Shown: positions 40,401 through 50,970 of the stretch, piece by piece
Layout: each line of letters starts with the position of its first letter
Numbering within the stretch: the stretch's first letter is position 1
DNA from: Brachycybe producta
Taxonomy: Eukaryota; Arthropoda; Diplopoda; Playtdesmida; Andrognathidae
Reading direction: 5' to 3'
Length of the DNA: 64,000 nt
Assembly: GCA_036925085.1 (NCBI GenBank)
Contig: JAUPFP010000050.1
Coordinates: 1,340,001 to 1,404,000 of the forward strand
The notes under the pieces: model-generated
Told to the model about the DNA's origin: nothing
The model's database searches: none
What the model saw: the letters and a program-made list of their open reading frames with translations, nothing else
Translations under genes and position numbers: made by a program

Positions 40401-43400
40401 TCCTACTGATGCGCTTGAAATTGTTCGTGAATTACGTTAAAAAAAAATTGAACAATTTCTTATACCTAATCTCTTATACCTCTATACCTAGTACACACAC
40501 CTGATCATTTAAATGCATTTAAATATTAAACACGTTCTACAGAGCCCTGTGAAGGACAAACACACAATATGTCGAATTCAATTTATTCAGTTAATAATCT
40601 GAAAATATTGAGTTAATACTTAAATGTAATTATATAAAGTATTGTCATTAAAATATTGATTTAGTATTTCAATTTAAAATGTCAATTTTTATTTGGTTCA
40701 TGTCCTTCACTGGATTCCGTATAATTCACCTAAACACAGTTAATTTGGATTTATTTATCTCATATGTGTGTGTGTGCAAGGTATTAGTTTCAAATGTAGT
40801 GGTTTGTACTTAAGTTCAGTATAAAAAAAATAGGCTTTCAATAAATAGTCCAGAAAATGTCACTTTTATAAGTTTGCATTTTTAAAAAAAAACTAAATTA
40901 GCAGTTAAGTTAACCATTCAAATTTGATGGACTGGTTAACCTTTCAACCAATCTAATAATCATGTTTGCGGGTTCGTGAACGGCTATTGTTGCTAAAATA
41001 TGCTAAATATTTTAAACAATCATAAGGCTTGTTTTTTCTGCACTTGTGGTCGGACCATTTAGTTAAACTATTTTTCGATTCCTACAGAGAAAAAAAAAGC
41101 CAAGTATGGTTAGATTTATGGTTGACCTTGCCATAAAGATTAATGACGGCATCCTATAGACAAGTAACATGGCTGACATGGCCACCTTAAGTCTGCAAAA
41201 AGCACCAAATATTATAATTATCAGTCGTCGTCGCCATATTGGAAAATACGATCATAAAGTTCACAACCATCTTTTTTTTTAATGGTCATAAAAAGCATGG
41301 CCGCGGTCGAGTTTGAGCTGAACCACTGCAGGAACTTTCATGAATGGTTCGACCACAAGTGCAGAAAAAAACCACACGCCTCTATTGGTTATGAATGGAA
41401 GTATAAGAATACTAATTATTTCACCAGCTTCTTTTTTTTTTTTGGTTTTTTAAAAAAAATGTGCTGTTAATTTTTTACTGTTGACGTCATTAATGGAATG
41501 CGGCGGTGTCTAAATGAGTTTGTTAACACACATGCATATTTTGAAACATGTACAGTGTGTTTGTGTCTTTTTGCTTATCGTTTATTTTCATCTCTAATTT
41601 TTGCAACATATGACGCCCATTTTTATTACATGTTTTCTTTTTGTTTCAAAAACATAAAACAAAAGTTTTGTGTGAATTGAGATTGAGGTGTGGGAGGAGA
41701 CTAGTAGTAGTATAGTAACTGCAGGTATAACAATAATTTTGACTGCTTTTGAAAACTTGTTAGAAATACTTTTCCTTTGTTTGCAAACTTTATGGAGTGA
41801 CAACCAGAAATCTATTAACTTCCGGTGTCTGTCTTTTGTAGAAACGGGTGGGGAGGGGAAGTGGGCGTTCAGATAGAATTTCATCAAACAAACGAAAATA
41901 TATCTGAATTTCATTTTAATAACTTATCAGTTACTGTGTTTAGATATAAAAAAAGGATTTGTAGAAATACAAAAAAATAATAAAGACTAGATAGTGCTTT
42001 TTTTTTTCTTTGTATTTCTCTCTGCAAACAAAGTATTTAAATAGGGTTTTTTTCTTCTTCTTCTTCTTTTGTTTGCAATATGCATTTTTATCCATTGCAA
42101 TAAGAGAGAGATTCCAGTTAGATTTCACGCTTTTTTTATATATATTATACGATTGGACATGAGATAGGAAGGAGTGTAGGAATGCCATTTTAGAATCATA
42201 AGGAGTAGGAGGGCGGCGTTAATAATAATAATGCGTGGTTTCAATGGGGGGGAGGGGGTTCCCATTGTTTTCTTACCACGAATAGAACAACGTTTTTAAT
42301 CGGTTTTCAAACCGTTCATGCACTATTGATAAAAAGGGTTCTCAACCTTTCTTCTCTAATGAGCCAAAACCTTATACAGTATAATAATAGGGATTGGCTG
42401 ATTTCTTTTAGAGAATCGATTATGAAATTATCGATCTTTATTTAATAAAATATTAAGAAACATAAAAAAAATTTCATTTTCTTAGCATGCAAACTGCTTG
42501 GAGAAAAATATATATTAGAAAAATTATCAAAACAATACTAAAATCAATATTTTGAACAATAATTGGAATTCCAACTTAAAAGAAAATCATCCTTAATTGA
42601 AGACTAAGAGCAAAATGGTCCTATATTGGGCATTCTAACATTTTTTTTTCATGGAAGCCCCTTAGTTTGAAAGGGCCGACATTTTTAATTATTCAGAAGT
42701 TCATTGCCCATCAAATGATAAGGATCTATTTTGAAAAAATAATTAAATTACTTTGAGAAAAATGATTAATTGTAATTTTTTTTTACTGATGTAATTATTT
42801 ATAAATACATTGTACGCACATGAGTTAAATGAATTTAAGAAAAGAGGTGAATTATACGGAATCCAGTGAAGGACACATCAACCAAATTAAAACTGACTTT
42901 AATTATTAATATTTTAAATTGAAATAATCAATATTTTGTCAATAATTTATATATTATATTTAAGTATTAACTCAATATTTTCGACGACATATTGTTTGTT
43001 TGCCCTTTTCACAGAGGGCTCTGTAGAACACGTTTATTATTTAAATGCATTTAATTTTTTAGATGTGCATTAAGTATTACTGATGAAATTAGTAATTGTA
43101 ATTATTTTTGAACTGAACCAATCAATGAGTAGACTATCGCGATAGTATTTCTATTTTTTTATGGCTATCAGAAAGCATTATTAATATTGGTGTGTGGCAC
43201 CGATCTTGATTCAGAGAGCCATTAGTTGAGAACTAGTTTTTCCCTAACTAAATGCCTTAATCTGTGGTGCATTTAAAAAGAAATTGGTGGTGTTTTGTAT
43301 GAGATGATGATGATGATGAGATGAATGCAAGATTGCCGCTTAACCTGCTGTGATAATCACTCGATAATTTGACTTTTTCAAGTCTTCTTGCTTTTTTCAT

Positions 43401-46400
43401 TCAAGTGAAGTTTCAATAGAAAATCCAACGGAACATCGAACCTCAACAACACTCACACTATATGAGTAGTCTATGTCACGGTCATTTATGTTATAAAAGA
43501 GGATAAGGTGGTTGGTTAGTGGAAAAAGAGAGAGAGAGAGGGAATTTTTAAAATCCTTATCATCCAACCTTTTTTTTTTTCGAAATTTACGTGTAACGCA
43601 TTTTGTTCATGGTTTTTTTTTTACGAAAATTCTTTTCAAAAAGGTTAATGTTCTTTCATTTTCTGCGTAAATAGGCGAAGAAAATATGAGAAGAAGTAAA
43701 AAAGAAATCCCGTGACTTTTATATTTAAAGTTTTTCTTATTAATTTTTTTTTGTGTCACGTTAAATAGGAGAAATCTTACTTTTTTTTTTGTTTAACAAT
43801 TGAGTGAACAATTTTTCTAATGGTTTTTATGGTTAAGTAATTATACAAGGTTTTTCTTATTTACGGAAAACCTGTTTTTTTTTTGTGGTACGAACTTCTT
43901 TTGTTGATGTTGAGACCGTGAATGAAGTTGTGAAAATTTCACAAGGTTAGATTAACAAATTTAAGAAAGAAGGAAGAAAAAGAAGCAGAAAAAAAATCAA
44001 TCGGGATTATCTTGCATTTTTTTCTTTTTTTGTGAAATAAAAAAGGAAAAAAAAAACCACAAAAGTAAATTTTTTCTTTCTTTTCTCTAATTTAAAGGCG
44101 TTAATTAGAAGGAAACAAGTTTGGAGATTTGATAGGAATTTTAATAGACAATTACATTTTATTATCATTAAGTTGATAGAATTGGGGGTCACTACAGCTA
44201 CCAAGGCTCACAAGCGCTACTAAGGGGAGAACAGCTACTTGGGTCACTACAGCTACCAAAAAAATTAATAGACCTTTTTTGTTCATCAAAAGGGTCACTA
44301 CAGCTACCAAAAAATAGGGGGACAAAATATAGACCTTTTTTTTATCACTTTTTCGTCACTACAGCTAAAAAAATAACCCTTTCTCCCTAAAATAACCGAA
44401 CCTTACCTAATAAAACCTTACCGAACCTTACCTAACCGAACCTTAACGATCCTAACCAAAAAGTACCGATACTAACCGAACCTAACCGATCCTAACCAAA
44501 CCTAACCGATCTTAACCAAACCTAACTGAACCTAACCGATCCTAACCGAACCTTACCGAACATAATGAAACCTAACTGAACCGAATGTAATCTAAACTAA
44601 ACATATAGATAAATAAAAAGGCCTATATTTTTTGGTAGCTGTAGTGACCCTCGGTAGCTGTAGTGACCCTTTTGATGAAATAAAGGTCTATATTTTCTTT
44701 TTGGTAGCTGTAGTGACCCAGTTAGCTGTAGTGAGCCAGTCCCGTTGATAGGATTGAATTGCTGTTTAAACTGTATAAATTAGTAAATGTAAAAAATAAA
44801 GACAATGTGTTCAGTCTTGCAGATGTCACTGGGAACGTATTGCACCCAATATAATAATGGACAAAAATGGTTCCTTCGCTTCAGAGTAGAGTCCAGATCA
44901 TATCTCTAGGAATAACGGACTCATCAGGCATTTTACAAAGACATAAAGTACAATAATTAGATTTATAACAAAAAAAATAATTACAATTACAAGTTGCATT
45001 GTTGTGATTAACTGAAAAAACATTTAATTGCAGAGAATTTACAGTAATTCATTACTTTTTTTCAAATTACTATCCAACACTGAAAAATACCCCATTATGT
45101 AATTGAACTACGCTTCTAGTTTCTAAAACATTCTGAAAGAGCGAATAATCAGAGATCGAGCGGGAATTCCTATTTGTGCATTTCGGTCCTAAAAATACAT
45201 TAAAATGAAATTTGAGCCCTGAAAACAATGACATTTTTGTTTAAAATGATGTCATTGGTCACTTTGGTCACGTTTGTAGCTACTTATTTAAGTAGTTTTT
45301 AAGATTTTATAAGTTTTCAAATAGAGACAGACAGACAGACATATCTGTGTTTGCATTTATTTTTACGGAAGCTGTAAACCTGAACGCGGCGCGGACTCAA
45401 TAAAAGGCCAAATTTGAGTAACTAACTACTCTTTTGAGTGTCCCACTGACACTTTTGAGTTTTATTTTCATGGAATGGCAACATTTCGTTCCGGAACTAT
45501 GGATTGTCTAATTTCGAGAGAAGATTTTTGTTTTTTGTGTGTGTTTTCCATTAGTGTCATGCGTGAATTTTCCTGTCATGTGAAACAAAAATTACAACAA
45601 CAACAAAAAGCAAAAAAAAAAACCTTCCTCCCCCTTTTTTATCTCTTTTTTATTTATCTGTGTGTTCATTTCAAAGTGATATTTTAATAGATTTATATAT
45701 TTATATAAATATAAAAGAGAATTTTGAAAAAAAGAAGTGAGTTGTCATTCCTACTTTTCAACATAAACTGAATAAAATATATGTGGAAGTCGATTTCCAC
45801 CTCTTTTATATATATATAGGAATAAAATATCCGTAACAATGGTTTTATTTGTATTTCAAATAATTGTTACGATGTTGCTTTTACATTGTTTTTAGTGCAA
45901 TTACTTTCATGAAAGTCAATTTGTATTAAAAAATTTGAGGGGCGTTCTGAGAGAATTTTGCAAACGTTGTGGGAGGAGATGAATTTAATATATGAAAGAG
46001 AAAAAAAATGTCGTATTTGTTACAAATTAAGGTCTTAAGTCTTAAGGTGGCTGAATAGAGAGATATGTATGTGGCTTTTGGAACTGCAGTGGCTAATATG
46101 CTAAGTTTGGCGAAATTTGGACGCAAAAACATCATGCAAACGGTTATTAGAAACAATATTAGGCCTATGAAAAAATTCAAATTGTATTCAAAACTGGTAA
46201 AAGATTTTCATGGCGCAATGTCTTAAAAAATAAACATTTTATATAAAGTTCAGTTTGAAAATTTCCCAAAACGGGGTCACTGCATTGATGCCATCTGGGA
46301 GAACAGAAGTGAAATAAATATTTATAAAGCCACCTTAAGTCATATATTAAGAAAAATGTATTTTATTTGTTTTCTTTTTGCTTTCTAGAAAGTTCGTGAC

Positions 46401-48526
46401 CGGAAAAAACATTTGATGCAAAACATGGCACAACTTTGGCTTGAGGTTGGTTTTTATTATTAATAACAATAATTCAATTTCGGTCGGTGTTTATTTATTT
46501 CTTTACAAAATGCTACCACTTTTTTTCTATTATTTTGTTTTGTTTTGTTGTGTGTTTTCTTTTTCAAATTATAATAAACATTGATTTATTATTTTGTCAT
46601 GAAAAAAAGGATAAGAGAAGAAAAGAATACTTTGAAGAAGAAAAAAAATCAACAAGACTATACACTTGACACTTCAACTTTTGAACCCTCTCAGCAGGGT
46701 TTCAACATATAGACATTCCTTGTTAAAAGGTAAATCAATAACAGAGGAATAAGAGGAATGGGATCCCATCATAATCGTTCTGAGCTGATACGATTTTTGA
46801 ATGCAAATTAAATTTTGAACTGTGTAAGAAGTAGCCAAGATATGGCCTTTGGCAGAGGGACAACTTGATGAGTTTAATCTTTCTACCTTTGACTAAGAAG
46901 TAGTCATCAAGAATATACTGTATAATGAAGCTTAATATGTTAATTTGACAGTTATTCAGTTTGGCGCTAAATCAACGTCACCATTATGTGAAAATAATGA
47001 ATGAATTCCACACCAGAAATGGGATAGAAACACATACGATTTTCGTGCCTCATTCTGTCTTTGCGTGCGTTTTCTTCTTTTCTCTTGTTTTGTTTGTTTG
47101 TTGGTGTCAATTCTAAAAAAAAAGAGACATTGCTCCCATTTTTCTATGTTTCATACCGAGTTTATTCTACATTATTTATTTACAGACTACAAAATAAAAT
47201 ACATTTCTATTATTATTTCGTATTGATTTTCGTTTTCATTTTTATTGAATCTCTTTTGTTGTTGTTACTATTTCTTTTCTATAAAAAAACAGGCCGAGGT
47301 TAAAGAATTGGAAAGTTCATTGAAATCGACAGGAAAACCTACTTTTTCTCCATATTTGATTCCGGACTGTGCTGTTTTAACAGATCATTTGCCTTTACTT
47401 AAACAAATGATGAGTTCCAAAGTGTTTATTTTTATTCTTCCAACTACAGGTTTTTTAAAAATTTGTTCAAACTTGACCTTTTTTTATTTTGTGATATTTA
47501 TTTTTTCATTGTTTTCTATTTTTTTAATGTTTGAATTTAGTTATTCAAAGTCTAGACGATATGAAAAAAGAAAGCAGCAAAGCGAGAGAAGCGATTCGAT
47601 GGCTCGAAGGAGAGTTTCAGAAACGGAATCGGTCTGTCTGGATGACGGATATATATATTATTAAAGTCAACGATTGTTTAAAATTATTATTATTGTTTCT
47701 TCTAAAAGATATTTGAGGGCTCAAAAGCGTCACGAAAGACTCGTTTTATCCATGTTAAAATATCCGAAACGAAAAGAGAAAGAAGCTTGGTGAATTTCAC
47801 ATAATTTTCGAACTTTTTGATTATTGTGTCTTTCAGGATCAACATGAAGTAAAACTAGAAAGTGCTTTAGAAACTAAAACGGTAGCTCAATCACTTAAAG
47901 GGTACTTTTATGTTAATATCTTTCAAAATGATTTTTTTTCTAGACAACAATTAAAAAATATCGTCTATTCAAACTGACATAAAAAGCTTATTTTTAAATA
48001 TATCAAAATGAAAATGCCCGTAAGTGATTGAGCTACTTTTATAGTTTCTAAAACATATTCAAGTTTCTCTTCATTTCGCTTCTGAAAGACGGAATGATCA
48101 AAAGTTTGACAGACATTTTTACGCACTTTAAAATTATTGCTTTTAATTTGCTTTGCTTTTCGTTTTTGTTTGTTAAAACTAGGAACATGTTTGCAGTTCT
48201 CGAATGCTGCAATTATTTTGCTCGTCAGGGATCAGCTCCGAATGACGTTTCGCCAAATCTCGTCACTATTTTGACGTCGGGCGTTGCGACGACGACGACG
48301 AAGGCAGCAGCAACAAACTCCGAGAAAAGCAATTCCTCTATGTTTGTGTTAGCCAACTCTTTAGGTCCTTTTAAATTTCTATTGGACATTTTTTTACTGT
48401 CTGATACGTTTTTCATTACAATTTGTTGTTACTATAATAATATCAAAAGGTTTGAAAGTTGAAAATGTGGAAGATCTTCATTCAAGATGGGCCAAAGGAG
48501 CAAAGAATAAAGCTGAAAGAAAGTGA
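25408..48526 (+). CDS. SMG5: SMG5, nonsense-mediated mRNA decay factor (complete, 20 coding exons)
   Basis: Adaptor that, with SMG7, binds phosphorylated UPF1 and directs mRNA decay. Exons: 25408-25496, 25583-25681, 25917-26040, 26110-26275, 26341-26442, 26680-26854, 26960-27085, 27165-27239, 27331-27629, 27786-28251, 28318-28447, 28524-28599, 28659-28834, 28911-29114, 46389-46445, 47293-47449, 47541-47631, 47709-47789, 48183-48364, 48450-48526. All introns are GT-AG and every junction keeps frame: 983 residues (human SMG5 is about 1016). The N-terminal 14-3-3-like/TPR region shows IKRLYR, RLMFLDPVGHGKKAEDLLWR, CLICMGDL, VRYYHQALLVS, NQLGTLVGTRN, FEGAHGNL and VMNLMCIERLEKCG. A basic then acidic/Ser-rich linker fills exon 10 (STDDSDASDKDATSDSDSD). 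The PIN domain is in exons 15-19 (MAQLWLE, FSPYLIPDCAVLTDHLPLL, VIQSLDDMKKE, AIRWLEGEFQKRNRYLR, LVTILTSG), ending DLHSRWAKGAKN. ATG at 25408 is followed by a second ATG at 25411; either could be used. Confidence 0.95.
29229..29262. repeat. Poly(C) tract of about 30 bases
   Basis: Near the start of SMG5 intron 14, an almost uninterrupted C run. It is the longest of many poly(G)/poly(C) tracts in this window. Confidence 0.9.
30411..30746. repeat. Palindromic repeat family, copy 5 (best full length)
   Basis: Begins GGTGGTTTTAAAGTGGAAAC, then GCCTCTCC, TTTTTCACATGCAAAATGAA, TTTTAGAAACTAGAAGGGTA and AATCACTTACAG. The inverse half has AAAGATATCAACATGAAAAT, GATTGAGCTACCTTTCTAGT and ACTGAAAGACAAG, ending ATAAACCATC-TTAAG. 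About 336 bases. Confidence 0.85.
31896..31942. repeat. Hairpin with ~20-base arms
   Basis: TTTTGTCTTGTGTATTTTTA and TAAAAATACCCCAAGACAAA pair almost completely with almost no loop. Confidence 0.8.
33857..34290 (-). pseudogene. Decayed LINE RNase H fragment
   Basis: Minus-strand translation gives blocks typical of the RNase HI domain of Jockey/I-type non-LTR retrotransposons. VSIYRNGLKMNG (complement of about 34220-34255) is a worn version of the IYTDGS segment. TVFQAEVLTI (complement of 34113-34142) matches the conserved VFQAE block. IIDGSRVSMAIN then HLTVVF (complement of 33857-34066) correspond to the DS..A and LxVVW segments. The second block is in a different frame from the others and stops intervene, so it is a fossil. 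G+C is higher than in the surrounding DNA. Confidence 0.6.
35678..35979. mobile_element. hAT-type non-autonomous element with near-perfect 8-bp duplication
   Basis: Starts TAGGGATTGGGTATCG and ends ..CATCGGTCCTA. It is flanked by CTTGATTC (35670-35677) and CTTTATTC (35980-35987), an 8-base target duplication with one mismatch. The interior is rich in GTATCGATAC motifs. The TAGGG ends and 8-base duplication fit the hAT superfamily. Confidence 0.7.
35992..36355. mobile_element. MITE with ~55-base inverted termini (GCCGCAGTCACACTAG)
   Basis: The left end GCCGCAGTCACACTAGGCTG (35992) is mirrored by the right end, which reverse-complements to the same start at 36355. The inverted arms continue through a CAGCAGC-rich stretch (CCGCTGGTTGCTGCTGGC on the left). 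It lies 12 bases from the hAT element before it. No clear target duplication. Confidence 0.8.
40511..40730 (+). repeat. Repeat copy A of a 210-base inverted pair
   Basis: Includes CACGTTCTACAGAGCCCTGT-GAAGGACAAAC at the left and TGTCCTTCACTGGATTCCGT-ATAATTCACC at the right. The GTGAAGGAC/GTCCTTCAC ends form a short internal inverted repeat. The same sequence occurs in reverse at 42847-43053. Confidence 0.85.
42332..43233. mobile_element. Possible hAT-type relic with GGTTCTCAACC termini
   Basis: Starts about AAAGGGTTCTCAACCTTTCT and ends GCCATTAGTTGAGAACTAG, giving a short inverted end pair. GGTTCTCAACC ends are common in hAT elements. No 8-base duplication was found. Repeat copy B (42847-43053) lies inside. 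Confidence 0.4.
42847..43053 (-). repeat. Repeat copy B of a 210-base inverted pair
   Basis: Begins GGTGAATTATACGGAATCCA-GTGAAGGACAC and ends CTCTGTAGAACACGTTTATT. It is the reverse complement of 40511-40730, with most bases matching by eye and small indels. Confidence 0.85.
44186..44737. repeat. Telomere-like decamer array flanked by 4+4 inverted 17-mers
   Basis: GGGTCACTACAGCTACC occurs at 44186, 44241 and 44292, with a shorter form at 44355. Its reverse complement occurs at 44634, 44653, 44703 and, slightly changed, 44721. Longer inverse matches (ATAGACC.., CATCAAAAGGGTC) link the two sides. The core, about 44390-44580, is a degenerate tandem of CCTAACCGAA/CCTAACCGAT decamers; the other strand reads TTCGGTTAGG. 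No coding capacity. Confidence 0.85.
46041..46339. repeat. ~300-base unit bounded by CTTAAGGTGGCT inverted ends
   Basis: CTTAAGGTGGCT at 46041-46052 is mirrored by AGCCACCTTAAG at 46328-46339, just before SMG5 exon 15. The interior matches nothing else I recognise. The ends resemble the GGTGG..TTAAG end of the palindromic family. Confidence 0.45.
46389..48526 (+). CDS. SMG5: SMG5 C-terminal exons 15-20 (PIN domain), detail
   Basis: These six exons encode the last coiled segment (KVRDRKKHLMQNMAQLWLE), the PIN domain and the extreme C-terminus. One acidic position of the PIN site is kept in YLIPDCAVL. The stretch equivalent to the third catalytic Asp of active SMG6 (the LVT..D segment) reads LVTILTSGVATTTTKAAA, with no acid. 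This matches SMG5, whose PIN domain is known to be nuclease-dead, and argues against SMG6. Intron 18 (47790-48182) contains a palindromic-family copy. The TGA at 48524-48526 is followed by an AATAAA at 48837-48842. Confidence 0.93.
46446..47292. other. SMG5: SMG5 intron 15, 847 bases
   Basis: Donor GTTGGT, acceptor AAACAG. It contains a copy of a dispersed repeat with CACTTGACACTTCAACTTTT and CCCTCTCAGCAGGGTTTCAA (about 46655-46730). Confidence 0.85.
47815..48110. repeat. Palindromic repeat family, copy 6, inside SMG5 intron 18
   Basis: Left part TGTCTTTCAGGATCAACATG, then GCTTTAGAAACTAAAACGGT and AGCTCAATCACTTAAAGG; right part GATTGAGCTACTTTTATAGT, CTCTTCATTTCGCTTCTGAA. It occupies about 300 of the 393 bases of the intron, starting about 25 bases after the donor. 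Confidence 0.8.
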
Positions 48527-49802
48527 CATTTGCATTCGTCGTCATCATCGTCAGGTGGTATTTTTGTTTTTAAGACTAATTTCTTATTTTTATAATTCAT
48601 ATATTATAAAAAACTGAAAAAATGGTTAAGAAAAAAATGTTTACTAATTAATTTTAAGTAATTTTTCGTTTTTTATTATTTGATGTTGAAATATTAACAG
48701 AAATCAATTTTTTTTTATAAGTGAAGAACATAAAGAATGATGGTAAATATTTTTCTTAACAAAAATCATTTTCTCTTTAATTTGTTCAGTTTTCTAACCT
48801 AGCCTCCTCCTCCTCCTCCTTTTCCTCCTAATCGTCAATAAAATATTATTTTTGTTTCTTGTTAAAAGAATTCGTTGGATCCAAAAAGAAACTCCTTTTT
48901 TATTTTAAGATTTACTGTTTTTGTGTTATTAATTATTAAAAAAAGTACTAAAACTGGTTTTCAGTTTGTAAACTCGTTACAGTTTTAAGTGATTGAATAT
49001 GTTTTGAGTTAAATGAATTCATAAGTTTTAAATTTAGAGGGTATTTTTTGGTTAAAACATGAAATACCAGTTCGGATAATTACTTTTCTTTGGCTTATAA
49101 AGTGTTTCAAAAGTTAACAAGTTTTAAAACTCCAGAGTTGCACGTGCCGTGAAAAACACAAGTCAATTTTGTGGAAATTGTGGTTCCAAAGCTACTTAAA
49201 TGGCTCCACGGGCTTCTCAGGTTGGAGGGGACCCCATGGACTTCTCGGTTTCAGAGGCCTTCTTCATATGGTCTTAGTTCCCATACTTTGTTTTTGCTTG
49301 CGGCAAAGTATTTTTTGCCTGAAGAATTCGCAGCACACCTTTTTAAATCCACTGGTTTAGTGCAGACGTGTAATAGGAAAGTTTTGTTTTGATTTTTCCA
49401 ATAAAGTTAAAATTTATTTGAAAATATTAAATTATATTCACACATTTAATATAACATTCAAAACCCTTTGAGAATCACTGCTCCATTGTTCGTACTAGTG
49501 AAGTAGCCGAGTTTAACTTGTTTAACCAGTGGAGAAAACGCATCTCTCATCGGGAGGTGTGAAAATGCCTTCTCCCCGGAAACATTTCTGAAAAGTTTCA
49601 TAAGAAAATGAAATGAAATTGAAAGTATTTAGGATTAATTTGAATATATACACACGAAATAAAATTTCAAGAAAATAGTAGAAATTTAATTTATTTAAGA
49701 GGCATTCAGTGTGAAATGTTTGATGAAGAATATGAATGAATTGAACAAACTAGAGACCTACATAAAGCCCATGGGCCGTTAGACTTTTGCAAACGGTAGA
49801 CT

Positions 49803-49925
49803 TTTATGTTAAAGGCTATGGGCTTTGTTGGCCTGGTGGGGTTTGTGGGCCTGGCGGGCTTCATGGGGCTGGTGGGCTTTGCGAGCCTGTTCAGCCTCGT
49901 TGGCTTTGTGGGCATCATGGGTTTG
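49803..49925. repeat. Degenerate GGCTTTGTGGGCCTGG minisatellite
   Basis: About seven imperfect units of 15-18 bases such as GGGCTTTGTTGGCCTGGT, giving a repetitive GFVGLVGF reading. The low-complexity reading and short open frames suggest a minisatellite rather than an exon. Confidence 0.6.
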
Positions 49926-50970
49926 GATTCTTTGGAACGTGTTCATCATTTCTTTCATGGGATTGGTTCTTTACAAATGTATATAATTGAATCACATATT
50001 ATCTGTTGGGCCCTCCTGAGTTCATTTCAGTGCTTCCCAGGGCATCTAGAGGACTTTCATTTTTTTTTGCCATTTTTTTTTTTTTACAATTTTTCCTTTT
50101 TTGAATTTATAGGATTTGTAATTTACAAGGACAATCAGTAGATGGCGTTAGTTGTTTCGGACGATTGTTTTCTGAAGGTGTGACTTGTAATAATAATAAT
50201 AAGTGGTTTTCGTATTCCAACCACGTTCTAATCTGATTTGTATTACAGATTGCGTTTTCGTATATGAAATAAACGCAAATCGTTGTTTTATGTTGTTAAC
50301 TTGTGTGATCTGACTTTTAACAAACTAAAAAGAATGAATGTTGAAGCCAATTTCTGTGGATGTCATAAAAGAAAAAAAGTAGTTGTACATCGAGTTTTTG
50401 AAAAGGTAATTATATCAAAGAAAGAACTTTTTTTTTTTTTCTGGTCAATTTTTATTTAGTTTTTGAAAAGTGTACAACTGGGAGTCGTTTGACTACATTC
50501 TTAATCTACCATTAAATTGTTTGTGATCCTTAAAGAAAAGATAACAAACTCCCCTCCACCCCCCCAAAAAACTGTCGGCAATTTAATGGCTTCATTAATT
50601 TGTTTTTGTGAAACAAAGAGAGAAAGATTATCTCGCTTATTTTTTAATGTTTGTTCATTTATCTCTTTAAATGCAAATGAAAACTGGTCAATTTTATCAC
50701 GGTTTATATTTATTAACAAAAGACACAAATAAATTTTTTTAAAAAGAAGTAATAATTTAAGAAAAAAAAATGGTTACAATAAAAAATTCCTAATGATAAT
50801 TATTACAATTACAAAAAGTACTCTTGCTAGCAGCCCAATGTGCCTATGGCAGAGGGACATTAGTGTCCAAGGCCATTCATGCACATGTAGGCCTACAGTA
50901 TGTAAGTAGTGATGGACAGGGTATTTGAGGAATGGCAACTTCTAATTGGTTTCTTATTTGGTCTCATCTT

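Larger units (their letters stand above)
29115..46388. other. SMG5: SMG5 intron 14, 17.3 kb
   Basis: Bounded by donor GTAGGA at 29115 and acceptor TTTCTAG ending at 46388; the flanking exons join in phase 0. The thirteen earlier introns are 59-237 bases. It holds most of the window's transposon remains (palindromic copy, LINE RNase H fossil, hAT elements, MITEs, the telomere-like array), many poly(G)/poly(C) tracts and microsatellites. No nested gene was recognised on either strand. Confidence 0.9.

Noticed and set aside
44390-44580. A true chromosome end or internal telomere tract
   Set aside because: The unit is a degenerate decamer (CCTAACCGAA), not a pure telomere repeat, and it is bounded by inverted 17-mers inside a gene intron.
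49169-49392. Two overlapping open frames of 63 and 73 residues that look fairly protein-like
   Set aside because: No domain or splice context recognised, and both are short; the resemblance to protein is not enough to call a gene.
49806-50141. 111-residue frame with GFVGLVGF repeats, resembling a membrane protein
   Set aside because: It is produced by a 15-18 base minisatellite; no start or splice context supports a gene.
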